Shown here in pieces: positions 45,582-53,980 of a DNA stretch of 64,000 bases (the stretch's first letter is position 1; every line of letters begins with the position of its first letter). A program made the position numbers and the translations under genes. The stretch spans positions 1 through 64,000 of the forward strand of contig NZ_CP040820.1 of NCBI RefSeq assembly GCF_005887635.2, in the 5' to 3' direction. The stretch comes from Paroceanicella profunda (GTDB lineage: Bacteria > Pseudomonadota > Alphaproteobacteria > Rhodobacterales > Rhodobacteraceae). The notes below the pieces were generated by a model that saw only the letters and a program-made list of their open reading frames with translations, had not been told where the DNA came from and did not search any database.

Positions 45582-47303
45582 ATGTTCAGACGGATCGCGA
45601 TCCTGTCCGCGTCAGCGGCACTGGCGGGCTGCGCCCAGGCGCCGGTCAACGTGTTCGGAACCGATGTGGCCGACATGCTGGCCCCGGTGATCCGCACCGC
45701 CGCCATCCGCCATCCCGGCACCGGGCCGAACCGCATGCCGCCGCCCGCGCCGCCGCGCACCTTCTCCTATTCCGGGCGCAACACCGCGCCGGGCACCAAC
45801 TACTGGCTGGCCGAGCGCGAAAAGGCGCCGATCGAGGCCGCGAGCCGGGTGATCTACAATCCGCCGCTGCGCAGCTGGCTGCACGAGCTGGCCGGCAAGC
45901 TGATGGCGCAGGCCCCGGAGGGCGCCCCGCCGGTGCAGGTTCACGTGCTGGCCAGCTCCACCTACAACGCCTTCGCGCTGGAAAGCGGGGATATCTACGT
46001 GAGCATCAACACCCTCGCCCAGGCGGCCAGCGAGGACGAGGTCGCCATCGTGCTGGGCCATGAGATCGGCCACATCCTGCTGGGCCACCACGACAAGGAG
46101 AAAGTCTTCGCCGGGCAGCGCGATGCCACCGGCGCCGCCCTCACCGGGGTGGCCACGGTGGGCTATCTCTCCGGCGCCGCGCGCTCCGGCACCCTGATGT
46201 CGGGCGGCGCGTTGCAGACCGGCGAGCGCCGCAAGCTGGAGGAGAACATGCTGGCGGTGACGGCCGCCAAGCTCGCGGTGGATTTCGTCGGCAACGACGT
46301 GGTCAACGCCTCCTGGAACCGCGCGCAGGAGGGCGAGGCGGACATGTTCGGCCTCGATCTCGCCATCGCCGCCGGCTACGACCCCTACGAGATGTACAAC
46401 AGCTTCGCCCATCTCATCGAGGCCGACCAGCAGCGCCAGACCCGCCTGCGGGGCCTGGAAGCGCAAGCGGAGGCGCGCAACCGCGCCGTGGAGGCCGAGA
46501 TGAGTGCCGCGCTGAAGCAGGGCCGGCTGGACCTGGACCCGCTGCTGAAGGGCGCCGTCAGCCTGCTCTCGGACCTCGGGACGGCGGCGGCCGGCGACGC
46601 GCGGGACTATGTCTCCGCCGGCTACCATGACCCCGTCCACCGGCAGGATGAGGCCCAGGCCTATCTCGAGCGCTTCTATCCCGATGTCTCCCAGTCCTCC
46701 GGCACGGATTACCCCGCGGTGCAGCGCCGGCTGAAGATCGTGGAGATCAACAACGCCTATGCGCTTGTCGACCAGGCGCTGACCGAGATCATGAACGGCA
46801 GGTTCCCGGAGGCCCACGCCAGCGTGCGCGCGGCGCTGCGCACCGGCTCCATCGCGCGTGATCCGCTGCCGCGCTGGGTGGAGGCGCTGGCGCTGGAGGG
46901 CATGGGCGACATGCGCGGCGCGCTGGAGGCGCTGCGCAAGGTGAACCCGGAGGCGCCGATGTCGGTGCAGGCCCATCTCGAGATCGCCATGCTCGAGGCC
47001 CGGCTGGGCAATGACCGCGCAGCGCTGGCCCAGCTCGACCGCGCCCAGGTCACCTATGGCGCCGGCCCGGTCCAGCCCGCGCGCGTCGGGCTGCTGATGG
47101 CGATGCAGCGGCGCGAGGAGGCGCTCCGCGCGCTGGAGAACTGCGAGACGCTGGGGCCGCCGGCCGCCCCGGAATGTCGCAGGGTGGCCGCGGCCGGCGG
47201 GCTCACCGAACCCGCCGCGACGACCGGTGCGCCGGCGGGCGGCTCACCGCTCGACGATCTGCGCAAGGGCATCACGGACGCCCTCTCCGGCCTGCCGCTG
47301 TGA
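45582..47303 (+). CDS. M48 family metalloprotease lipoprotein with TPR-like C-terminus
   Basis: A 573-residue zinc protease of the BepA/YfgC-like periplasmic group. The lipobox is LAGC with Cys17. The active site is H160-E161-x-x-H164 (LGHEIGHILLGHH), and the third ligand is the Glu in EGEADMFGLDLA. Residues about 390-550 are helical repeats (LVDQALTEIMNGRFPEAHASV, ALALEGMGDMRGALEAL, IAMLEARLGNDRAALAQLDRAQ) resembling TPRs, as in BepA, which degrades or assembles outer-membrane proteins. The stop overlaps the GTG of the TAXI protein gene by 4 bp. Confidence 0.9.
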   Translation: MFRRIAILSASAALAGCAQAPVNVFGTDVADMLAPVIRTAAIRHPGTGPNRMPPPAPPRTFSYSGRNTAPGTNYWLAEREKAPIEAASRVIYNPPLRSWLHELAGKLMAQAPEGAPPVQVHVLASSTYNAFALESGDIYVSINTLAQAASEDEVAIVLGHEIGHILLGHHDKEKVFAGQRDATGAALTGVATVGYLSGAARSGTLMSGGALQTGERRKLEENMLAVTAAKLAVDFVGNDVVNASWNRAQEGEADMFGLDLAIAAGYDPYEMYNSFAHLIEADQQRQTRLRGLEAQAEARNRAVEAEMSAALKQGRLDLDPLLKGAVSLLSDLGTAAAGDARDYVSAGYHDPVHRQDEAQAYLERFYPDVSQSSGTDYPAVQRRLKIVEINNAYALVDQALTEIMNGRFPEAHASVRAALRTGSIARDPLPRWVEALALEGMGDMRGALEALRKVNPEAPMSVQAHLEIAMLEARLGNDRAALAQLDRAQVTYGAGPVQPARVGLLMAMQRREEALRALENCETLGPPAAPECRRVAAAGGLTEPAATTGAPAGGSPLDDLRKGITDALSGLPL

Positions 47304-48790
47304 CAGGGGCGGCCCGGGCCCTGCTCGGCCTCGCCCTGCTGGCGGCCTGCACCGCACAGGCCGCCGTGGCGTCGCCCACGGCCGGGGCGGAGCCTGAACC
47401 GGGCGCGCGGCCGGCGCCTGCGTCGGCCGCGCCGGACCACCGCGCGCGCCCGGTGACCGTGCACGATATCCGCGTGGCGAAAGCGCAGGCCGGCCTCCCG
47501 GCGCGACGCCGACAGGCCCCCCTGGCCCCTGCGCGCACTCTCTCCGCGGCTGTGCACGCCGTCCCGCTGGCTCAACACATCCCCCCGGCGGCCGCGCACG
47601 CCCTCCCCGCGGCCACGTACGCTCCCCCGGCGACTGCGCGCACTCTCCCAGCGGCTGCGCACACCCATCCGGCGACGTCGCACGCCCCACCGGCCATTGC
47701 GGACACGCCCCCGGCCGCTCCAAACGCCTTCCCGACCGCTCCACACGCCCCTGTGGCAACTGCACACGCCCTCCCGGCAGCGCCGGGCCCTGCTCAAGCC
47801 GGGCGGAGCCCGGTGGTGCGCCCTCGCGAGATGCAGGTGGTGCAAGGCCCCGCGGCGAAGGCGCAGGCCCCTCGGCCGGAGCCGCGCTACATCACCGTGC
47901 TCTCGGCAGAGCCGCAGCTGGTCTACCACCGCAAGGCCGTCGCGCTCTGCGCCGAGGTGAACCGGATCTGCCTGAACCGCCCGCTGCGCTGCGTGGTCGA
48001 GCCCACCCGGGGCACGCGGGAGAACCTGCGGCTGCTCGCCGAGGGGCGGGCCGATTTCGCCTTCGTCCAGGCCGATATCGCGATCGCCGCCACCGAGGCT
48101 CCGGTGCGCCCGCTGGCGCTGCGCGCCTCCCCGGCCGGGGACACCGCGCCGGAAGGACCCGTCCTGCCGCGCGCCGCCTGGACGGAGCCGCGCTTCACGG
48201 TCCACCGCGAGGGGCTCTTCGTGCTGGTGCGGGAGGGGTCGGGGCTGAACACCCTCTCCGACCTGTCGGGGCGCCGCATCAGCCTCGGCCCCGAAGGCTC
48301 CAGCAGCCGGGCCACGGCGGCGCGGGTGCTGGACCGCGTCGCCCTGTCGACCCCGCCCGAGGACCGGCCGATGACCCTCGCCGCGCAATGGCCGGCGCTG
48401 TGCAACGGCGAGATCGACGCGGCCTTCCGGGTGACCGGGGGCGAGGACGGCGCCGCCCCCCCTGCCCCGGGCACGCTGGTGCTGCGCCCGCCCTGGCCCT
48501 ACGGGCCGTCGGACACCGGCGCCCCGGCCACGGCCGCCTGCAGCCTGCGGCTCCTCGCGCTCGACGCGCAGGACACCGGCTCCGCCGCCCCGGGCCAGCG
48601 GGCTGCGCTGGCGCTCGGCACGGGCGCCCCCGTGCCGGGCATCGCCGTCTCCGCCCTGCTGGTGACCTCGACAGCGGCATGTGCGGACTGCGATGCCGCG
48701 CGCGCCCTGGTCGCGGCCGTGGCCCGACGGATCTTCGGCGAAAGCCCGCGCACCGTGCCCCCGGCGCAATGCGCGGCGCCGGCGCGCTGA
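47300..48790 (+). CDS. TAXI-type TRAP solute-binding lipoprotein with heptapeptide repeats
   Basis: A 496-residue predicted lipoprotein (lipobox LLAAC, Cys17 from the GTG at 47300). Residues 76-159 are twelve 7-residue units of the form A-A/T-x-H-x-x-P. From about residue 193 the TAXI binding domain begins: ITVLSAEPQLVYHRKAVALC, VVEPTRGTRENLRLLAEGRADFAFVQADIA and LSDLSGRRISLGPEGSSSR. TAXI proteins normally capture solutes for TRAP transporters, but no TRAP membrane genes are nearby, so here it may act as a sensor or accessory protein. Coupled to the M48 gene by GTGA. Confidence 0.82.
   Translation: MTGAARALLGLALLAACTAQAAVASPTAGAEPEPGARPAPASAAPDHRARPVTVHDIRVAKAQAGLPARRRQAPLAPARTLSAAVHAVPLAQHIPPAAAHALPAATYAPPATARTLPAAAHTHPATSHAPPAIADTPPAAPNAFPTAPHAPVATAHALPAAPGPAQAGRSPVVRPREMQVVQGPAAKAQAPRPEPRYITVLSAEPQLVYHRKAVALCAEVNRICLNRPLRCVVEPTRGTRENLRLLAEGRADFAFVQADIAIAATEAPVRPLALRASPAGDTAPEGPVLPRAAWTEPRFTVHREGLFVLVREGSGLNTLSDLSGRRISLGPEGSSSRATAARVLDRVALSTPPEDRPMTLAAQWPALCNGEIDAAFRVTGGEDGAAPPAPGTLVLRPPWPYGPSDTGAPATAACSLRLLALDAQDTGSAAPGQRAALALGTGAPVPGIAVSALLVTSTAACADCDAARALVAAVARRIFGESPRTVPPAQCAAPAR
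47525..47776 (+). repeat. 21-bp coding minisatellite, 12 degenerate copies
   Basis: Twelve consecutive 21-bp units in frame inside the TAXI gene. Units read APARTLS, AAVHAVP, LAQHIPP, AAAHALP, AATYAPP, ATARTLP, AAAHTHP, ATSHAPP, AIADTPP, AAPNAFP, TAPHAPV and ATAHALP. Length is exact in every unit while the bases have diverged, which implies selection for frame and for the Ala/His/Pro pattern. Confidence 0.95.
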
Positions 48791-49957
48791 CGACGGGGCA
48801 CCCCCCGCTCGCCCGACCCAGCCCCGGCGGCAGCGGCTTGCGGAGGTCATCGCCTTCCCGCGGCGCCCATCGCCACAGCCTGCCCGGGAGGCCGCAGCAC
48901 CGGCGGCACCCCCACCGGAAGCCGAACGGTGCCCGGCCGGGCCGGGGCGCGGGTGGCGCAGGCGCTATCGCCCGAACCGGCATCCCCGCCGCGCAGCAGC
49001 CGCCTCACGGCGGGGGATTGCCGGAACCGCTCTCGCCCAATGTCCGGGCCTGACCACGGCCAGGCCCCCCGTGCATTGCGGAGCCGAAGCCGTGGAGCGT
49101 GGAGCACCGGGTCCGCCGCACGCCCCTTCACGACGTCGGACATCCCATCCTCCGGCACTCCGGAGGGAGCGTTGGCGCGGGGACCGGCGAAGCGCCCGGC
49201 CTGGTCCTGAACCCGGATCCGGCGCGGCTTCGCCCTGCGTCGCTTCCGGTGCGCCAAGCCGTGCCGGATACTCCGCCGCCGACCGCATCTGCATGCTCAC
49301 TCCCGCACCGAAGCCCGGGCACGTCTCGTCTCCGAAGCGGTGCGGCGCCCGGCGCCATGGGCTCCGTGGCCACGCTGTCGATACCCGGCACCTGCGACGC
49401 CGCGCTGAGCGCGCACCGTCGTCTCGCCCCGTGGCGCTCCGCCCACCGTCTTCACCACGTTGAGCACGCCGAGGGTGGGGGAGATATCCGTGCCCGGATG
49501 CGCGTGGCCGAGACCTTCGTTGCAGATCGGGGTCTCGTTCCCCCCGAAGAACCTCCGGGCGGAGGCGGGGCATGCTGAAACGCCCCGACACCGGCTTCGC
49601 GTGGGTCTGCCGCGTCCTCGAACACGACGCGGCGATGTCCGTGTCCTGCCTCCCCGGAACAGCGCGGAAGGAAGGTTGAGGGGACACGTGAGGGATCGCT
49701 CTTCAGGGGCGGAGCGGCCGGGGCCGCTGTGTCATCGGCCGCGGGCTGAAGGCCCCCCCCCCGCGCTGTCGCCAGCGCCACGCCAGCGGCGGACTGCGCG
49801 GGGCGGTGCATCCTCCGGACCGGGCGATGCCTGCCGGCGCGGGGGCCGGAGTCGCTCACGGCGCGATGACGATGCCGTGAGCACGGGCGCGGCACGGGAT
49901 TATCCGACGGCCCGCGGGTGTCTCACCTTCAGACACAGCGTTCAGGAGGTTCTCGCG
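48791..49957. other. 1.17-kb region without an intact gene; possible decayed minus-strand gene
   Basis: No ORF here has a convincing complete protein. On the minus strand, however, several protein-like stretches occur in different frames: GTDISPTLGVLNVVKTVGG (near 49490-49430), ALSAASQVPGIDSVATEPMAP (near 49400-49340) and RFGDETCPGFGAG (near 49340-49300). They show good third-position GC. This suggests a degraded or frameshifted gene between about 49250 and 49600. I could not assign a family. The 3' part contains the inverted repeats before the DUF305 gene. Confidence 0.35.
49854..49936. promoter_or_regulatory. two inverted repeats upstream of DUF305 gene
   Basis: GCTCACGGC (49854-49862) and GCCGTGAGC (49874-49882) are a perfect 9-bp inverted repeat with an 11-nt spacer. 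GTGTCT (49918-49923) and AGACAC (49931-49936) form a 6-bp repeat with a 7-nt spacer. They lie 20-105 bp before the ATG at 49958 and could be operators, or hairpins in the leader. Confidence 0.5.
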
Positions 49958-50407
49958 ATGCCACACCCGCTCACCCGCTCCGCCCGCGCCCCGGGCACAC
50001 CCGATCAGGGGCGCCGGGCCCTGTTCGGCGGCGCCCTGCTGGCCGGGGCCGCGCTGGCGCTCAGCCGGCTGCCGGCCGCCGCGCATGACGGAAAGATGCA
50101 TGCCGCCCCCGGGGCCGACCCTGCCGCGCTGGCCGCCGAACAGCCGTTTCTGAGCCGGAATGCCGAGGCCATGGACCGGATGATGGCCGACATGGCCGTC
50201 GCCCCCACCGGGGACGTGGACGCGGATTTCGTCGCCATGATGGTACCCCACCATCAGGGTGCCATCGACATGGCGAAACTGCAGCTGCGCTATGGCCGCA
50301 ACCAGAACCTGCGCAACATCGCGCAGGAAATCATCATCACTCAGCAGCAGGAAATCCGCGCCATGCACTACGCGCTGAAGACTGCCGCCACCCCCGCGCA
50401 TGACTGA
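49958..50407 (+). CDS. DUF305 domain-containing secreted protein
   Basis: A 149-residue protein. An N-terminal export signal reads RRALFGGALLAGAALALSRLPAAAHD (Arg-Arg, possibly Tat-type). The mature part carries the DUF305 signature FVAMMVPHHQGAIDMAKLQL followed by IAQEIIITQQQEIRAMHYAL. DUF305 proteins are ferritin-like four-helix bundles, often linked to copper or other metal handling. The His/Met residues here fit that. AGGAGG precedes the ATG. The beta-propeller gene starts 13 bp downstream. Confidence 0.9.
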   Translation: MPHPLTRSARAPGTPDQGRRALFGGALLAGAALALSRLPAAAHDGKMHAAPGADPAALAAEQPFLSRNAEAMDRMMADMAVAPTGDVDADFVAMMVPHHQGAIDMAKLQLRYGRNQNLRNIAQEIIITQQQEIRAMHYALKTAATPAHD

Positions 50408-50420
50408 AGGAGCCCTCGCC

Positions 50421-51890
50421 ATGTCCCGCATGACCCTTGCCGCCCTGCTGACCGGAACCGTGCTCTCGGCCGGGCTGACCGCCTTCGCCGCCGCCGCCGG
50501 GCAGGCCCCGCTTGCCGCCGCCGCGCCCGATACGGCCATCAGCCACCGTGACCGCGTCTATGCCGCGGAGCAGTACTCCAACACCGTCTCGGTGATCGAC
50601 CCGGCCTCGAACACATTGCTCGGCGAGATCCGCCTGGGCGACCCGCAGCCCAAGAACCTCAGCCCGCTCTACGGCGGCCAGGTGCTGGTGCACGGGCTGG
50701 GCTTCGCGCCGGACGGCAAGACGCTGGCGGTGGTGGCCACCGGCTCGAACTCGGTGAGCTTCATCGACACGGCCACCAACACGGTGAAGCACACCACCTA
50801 TCTCGGCCGCGCGCCGCACGAAGCGTTCTATACACCCGACGGCAAGGAGGTCTGGGTGACGGTGCGGGGCGAGGATTACGTCTCCGTCATCGACGCGACG
50901 ACCCATGAGGAAAAGATGCGCCTGAAGATGGCCTTCGGCCCCGGCATGCAGATGTTCTCGCCGGACGGGACCTATGCCTATGTCTGCTCCTCCTTCCACC
51001 CGGAGACGAAGGTGCTCTCGCTCGCGGACCACAAGGTGGTGGCGACGGTGAAGCAGGACAGCCCGTTCTGCCCCAACATCGCCGCCTCGCCGGACGGCGA
51101 CCAGGTGTGGATCACCCTCAAGGACATCGGCGCGGCGCAGATCTTCAACGCGAAGCCGCCCTTCAACGTGCTCGGACGCATCGACACGGGGCCGATCACC
51201 AACCACGTGAATTTCGTGCATACCGACAAGGGCACCTTCGCCTATGTGACCGTGGGCGGCGAGAACGCGGTGAAGGTGTACCGCACCGACGATTTCTCGC
51301 AGGTGGCGACCATCCCGGTGGGCGACCTGCCGCACGGGCTCTGGCCCTCGGGTGACGGCACGCGCGTCTACGTGGGGCTGGAGAACGCCGCGAAGATGGC
51401 GGTGGTCGACACGGCCTCCAACACGGTGATCGGGGAGATCCCCATCGGCCAGGCGCCGCAGGCGGTGGCCTATGTGCCGAACGCGGTGCCCGAGGGCGCG
51501 GCCGGCACCGACAACCTGGTGCCGCTGGGCGCCTCGGGTGAGGTGGCGCATCTCGCGCTCGCCGCGCCGGGCGGCGACGCCTCCGCCCCGGCAACCACGG
51601 TGGCACTGTTCGACCAGGGGCTGACCCAGGTTCTGGAGGCCTCGGTGACCGGGCTGGAGCCGGGCAAGGCCTATGTGCTGGCGCTCTCCGCGAAGCCGGA
51701 CGGCTCGGGCAAACTGCAGAAGCTGTCGGACTTCAAGGCCAACCCCGCCGGCGCCTCCATCGTGAATGCCGTCGGGCCCATCCGCCAGCTGGTGGACGGT
51801 GAGGACGACACGCCGAAACGCTACCTCGTCATCGCCCCCGTGGAGGGCGAGGGGACCGGTGCCCCGGTGCAGGTGCAGACCGCGAGCTGA
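50421..51890 (+). CDS. YVTN-repeat beta-propeller protein (YncE-like), secreted
   Basis: A 489-residue exported protein. Signal peptide about residues 1-26, then repeated 40-residue propeller blades (SNTVSVIDPASNTLLGEIRLG, SNSVSFIDTATNTVKHTTYLG, YVSVIDATTHEEKMRLKM, AAKMAVVDTASNTVIGEIPIG). The last ~120 residues form a separate beta-rich domain (GEVAHLALAAPGGDASAP, ALFDQGLTQVLEASVTGLEPGKAYVLALSA). GAAGGAG is placed for ATG 50421. Cotranscribed with DUF305, so possibly a metal-related periplasmic pair. Confidence 0.88.
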   Translation: MSRMTLAALLTGTVLSAGLTAFAAAAGQAPLAAAAPDTAISHRDRVYAAEQYSNTVSVIDPASNTLLGEIRLGDPQPKNLSPLYGGQVLVHGLGFAPDGKTLAVVATGSNSVSFIDTATNTVKHTTYLGRAPHEAFYTPDGKEVWVTVRGEDYVSVIDATTHEEKMRLKMAFGPGMQMFSPDGTYAYVCSSFHPETKVLSLADHKVVATVKQDSPFCPNIAASPDGDQVWITLKDIGAAQIFNAKPPFNVLGRIDTGPITNHVNFVHTDKGTFAYVTVGGENAVKVYRTDDFSQVATIPVGDLPHGLWPSGDGTRVYVGLENAAKMAVVDTASNTVIGEIPIGQAPQAVAYVPNAVPEGAAGTDNLVPLGASGEVAHLALAAPGGDASAPATTVALFDQGLTQVLEASVTGLEPGKAYVLALSAKPDGSGKLQKLSDFKANPAGASIVNAVGPIRQLVDGEDDTPKRYLVIAPVEGEGTGAPVQVQTAS

Positions 51891-51902
51891 AGCCCGAAGA
51901 GG

Positions 51903-51926
51903 AGGCCCCGGCAGCTCCGCCGGGGC
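51903..51926 (+). terminator. hairpin between propeller and sigma-factor genes
   Basis: A perfect 9-bp stem (GGCCCCGGC / GCCGGGGCC) with a 6-nt loop, 12 bases after the propeller stop and 28 bases before the sigma-factor ATG. It may terminate or attenuate transcription, lowering expression of the regulators relative to the two exported proteins. Confidence 0.6.
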
Positions 51927-51954
51927 CACCCTCCCCCCCCCGGGAAGGACCCAG

Positions 51955-52509
51955 ATGACCGATGATCCGCTGATCCGCCGCGAGATGCAGGAGCTGCTGG
52001 AGCCGCAGATCCCCGCGCTGCGCCGCTATGCCCGCGCCCTGCTGCGCGACGCGACGGCGGCCGACGACCTGGTGCAGGACTGCCTGGAGCGCGCCGTGGG
52101 GCGCTGGCACCAGCGCCGGCCGGACGGCAGCCCCCGCGCCTGGGTATACGCCATCCTGCACAATCTCGCGATGAACCGGATGCGCCAGGCCGGGCGCCGG
52201 GGCCTGCATGTCGCGGTGGAGGACACCGACCACCCCGCACTGGCCCAGCGGGCCACGCAGGAGGACGGGCTGCGCCGCGACGACGTGCTGCGCGCGCTCG
52301 ACGCCCTGCCGGAGGCGCAGCGCAGTGTCATCCTGCTCGTCTCCGTGGAGGGGATGCGCTATGCAGAGGTCGCGAAGGCGCTAGACCTGCCCCTGGGCAC
52401 GGTGATGTCGCGGCTGGCGCGTGGGCGCGAACGGCTGCGCGAGCTGCTCGCGCAGCGCGAGGCGGAAGGGCGCCCGGTGCGGCGCGGCGAGTTGAGAAGC
52501 GTGAAATGA
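51955..52509 (+). CDS. ECF RNA polymerase sigma factor
   Basis: A 184-residue sigma factor. Region 2 spans LRRYARALLRDATAADDLVQDCLERAVGRW and region 2.4 includes RAWVYAILHNLAMNR. Region 4 spans LDALPEAQRSVILLVSVEGMRYAEVAKALDLPLGTVMSRLARGRERLRELL, cited in blocks. A GGAAGGAC box precedes ATG 51955. It overlaps the anti-sigma gene (ATGA), the usual arrangement of an ECF pair. The upstream DUF305 and propeller genes are its likely targets. Confidence 0.93.
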   Translation: MTDDPLIRREMQELLEPQIPALRRYARALLRDATAADDLVQDCLERAVGRWHQRRPDGSPRAWVYAILHNLAMNRMRQAGRRGLHVAVEDTDHPALAQRATQEDGLRRDDVLRALDALPEAQRSVILLVSVEGMRYAEVAKALDLPLGTVMSRLARGRERLRELLAQREAEGRPVRRGELRSVK

Positions 52510-53282
52510 CCCGACACCCCATCTGTGATGACGACCTGCACGGCTATGTCGACGGCGCCCTGACCCCCGAGCGCGCGGCAGAGGTGGAGGCCTGGCTCGC
52601 CGTCCATCCGCATGAGGCCGCGCGCGTCGCGGACTATGCGGACCAGGCCCGGGCCCTGCGCGCGGCGCTCGACCCCGTGGCCGAGCAGCCGGTGCCCGCG
52701 CAGCTCCACCTGGGGCGGCTGATCGAGGCGCGCGGCCGGCGCCGCGGGCAGTGGCGGCAGGCGGCGGCGGCGGTGCTGCTGCTGGGGCTGGGCGGCGCGG
52801 GCGGCTGGCTGAGCCACGCACAGATGCCGCAGGGCCCGCTCACCGGCATCGCGGCACTGGCTTCGGAGAGCGCGCAGAGCTACGGCGTCTATGCCACCGA
52901 CGCCCTGCGCCCGGTGGAGCTGACGGCGGCGCAGGGCCCGGTGCTGGCGGACTGGGCGGAGCGCCGGCTGGGCCGGCCAATGCGCATCCCCGACCTCGCC
53001 GCCAGCGGCTGGCGCTTCATGGGCGGCCGCGTGGTGGCGACGGCCCACGGCCCGGCGATGATGCTGATGTATGACGACGACGCGGGCACGCGCCTGGTGA
53101 TGCAGGTGCGCCGCATGGCCGGACAGCAGGACCCCCGCATGTCCGGCTTCGAGGATGCCGGGGTGAACGGCTACACCTGGTCGGCGCATGGCATGGGCTA
53201 CGCGCTGGCCGGCGGCCTTCCGCCGCAGCGCCTGCACCCGCTGGCAGACGACATCCGCCGCCAGCTCGACACCGAGGCCTGA
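52506..53282 (+). CDS. membrane anti-sigma factor
   Basis: A 258-residue protein. The cytoplasmic N-terminus (CDDDLHGYVDGALTPERAAEVEAWLAVHP) has the anti-sigma fold but no zinc HCC motif. One membrane helix lies at about residues 80-102 (AAAAVLLLGLGGAGGWLSHA), followed by a periplasmic domain of about 150 residues. It should hold the ECF sigma factor at the membrane until a periplasmic signal arrives. Translationally coupled to the sigma gene. Confidence 0.88.
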   Translation: MTRHPICDDDLHGYVDGALTPERAAEVEAWLAVHPHEAARVADYADQARALRAALDPVAEQPVPAQLHLGRLIEARGRRRGQWRQAAAAVLLLGLGGAGGWLSHAQMPQGPLTGIAALASESAQSYGVYATDALRPVELTAAQGPVLADWAERRLGRPMRIPDLAASGWRFMGGRVVATAHGPAMMLMYDDDAGTRLVMQVRRMAGQQDPRMSGFEDAGVNGYTWSAHGMGYALAGGLPPQRLHPLADDIRRQLDTEA

Positions 53283-53980
53283 GGGCGGAGCGCCTGCGCC
53301 CGGGACTGATCCTCCGCCCCCGGGGCCAAGGCCGGGGCGTGAGCGGGGAGCCCGAGCTCCGACCCGAGCCCGAGGCTGAGCCCGAACCTTGGCCCGAGGC
53401 TGAGGCTGAGGCTGAGGCTGAGGCTGAGGCTGAGGCGAAACGCGGGAGAGGGCCCGGAGTCCAGACGCCCGTGCGTGGCTCCGAGGCCTGACGTCGGGGC
53501 CCGGCGCGACCGGGGTCCGGTCGCCGCCGGCGCGTCGCCGGCGGCGGGGCGGAGTGCGGGGGCCGCTGCCACGGCCTCCGCGCTTCCCCCATCCCCCGGG
53601 GCCCCATCCGGGGGGGGGGGTGGGGCCATGGAGTGGGATCAGCCGGCAAGATGGGATCCGGGGCGGCGAGACCCGCCGAAGCGGCGCCGCACGTCCGACA
53701 GGTCCCGCACGGTTCCGCGCAATGTCATCCCGCCTTTCCTGTCGGAAAGACACGCAGCCGCGGCTGCGGCCCAGGATAGTCCGCCGACGCGCGCCGGCCC
53801 TTCTGCCGGGAAGGGCCCGGGCCCGTTGCCGGGCCATGCCTCGCGGGCGCCCCCCTGCCCCGCAGGCCGGAGCACGACGGCGCCGCGCCATCCCGGTTTC
53901 CGCTCTCGGAACGGGCCGTGCCCGGACACGCGGCCCGGGCACGGCGGGGGACAGGCTGGCAGACACGCCCCCCTCCCGTC
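53283..53980. other. 698-bp gene-free region with repeats
   Basis: Downstream of the sigma/anti-sigma pair. It contains the GAGGCT array, an 11-base G run (53610-53620) and GC-rich filler. No ORF has a protein-like pattern. The right end is the 3' side of the minus-strand SnoaL-like gene. Confidence 0.5.
53396..53431 (+). repeat. GAGGCT hexanucleotide repeat, 6 perfect copies
   Basis: Six exact units followed by a partial GAGGC. The 50 bp upstream are diverged versions of the same word (CCCGAGCTCCGACCCGAGCC and the like), so the array probably grew from a longer, older repeat. Confidence 0.92.

Noticed and set aside
53639..53929. 96-codon minus-strand ORF in the gap after the anti-sigma gene
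   Set aside because: Composition is that of random GC-rich sequence, with no ribosome-binding site and no recognisable motif.
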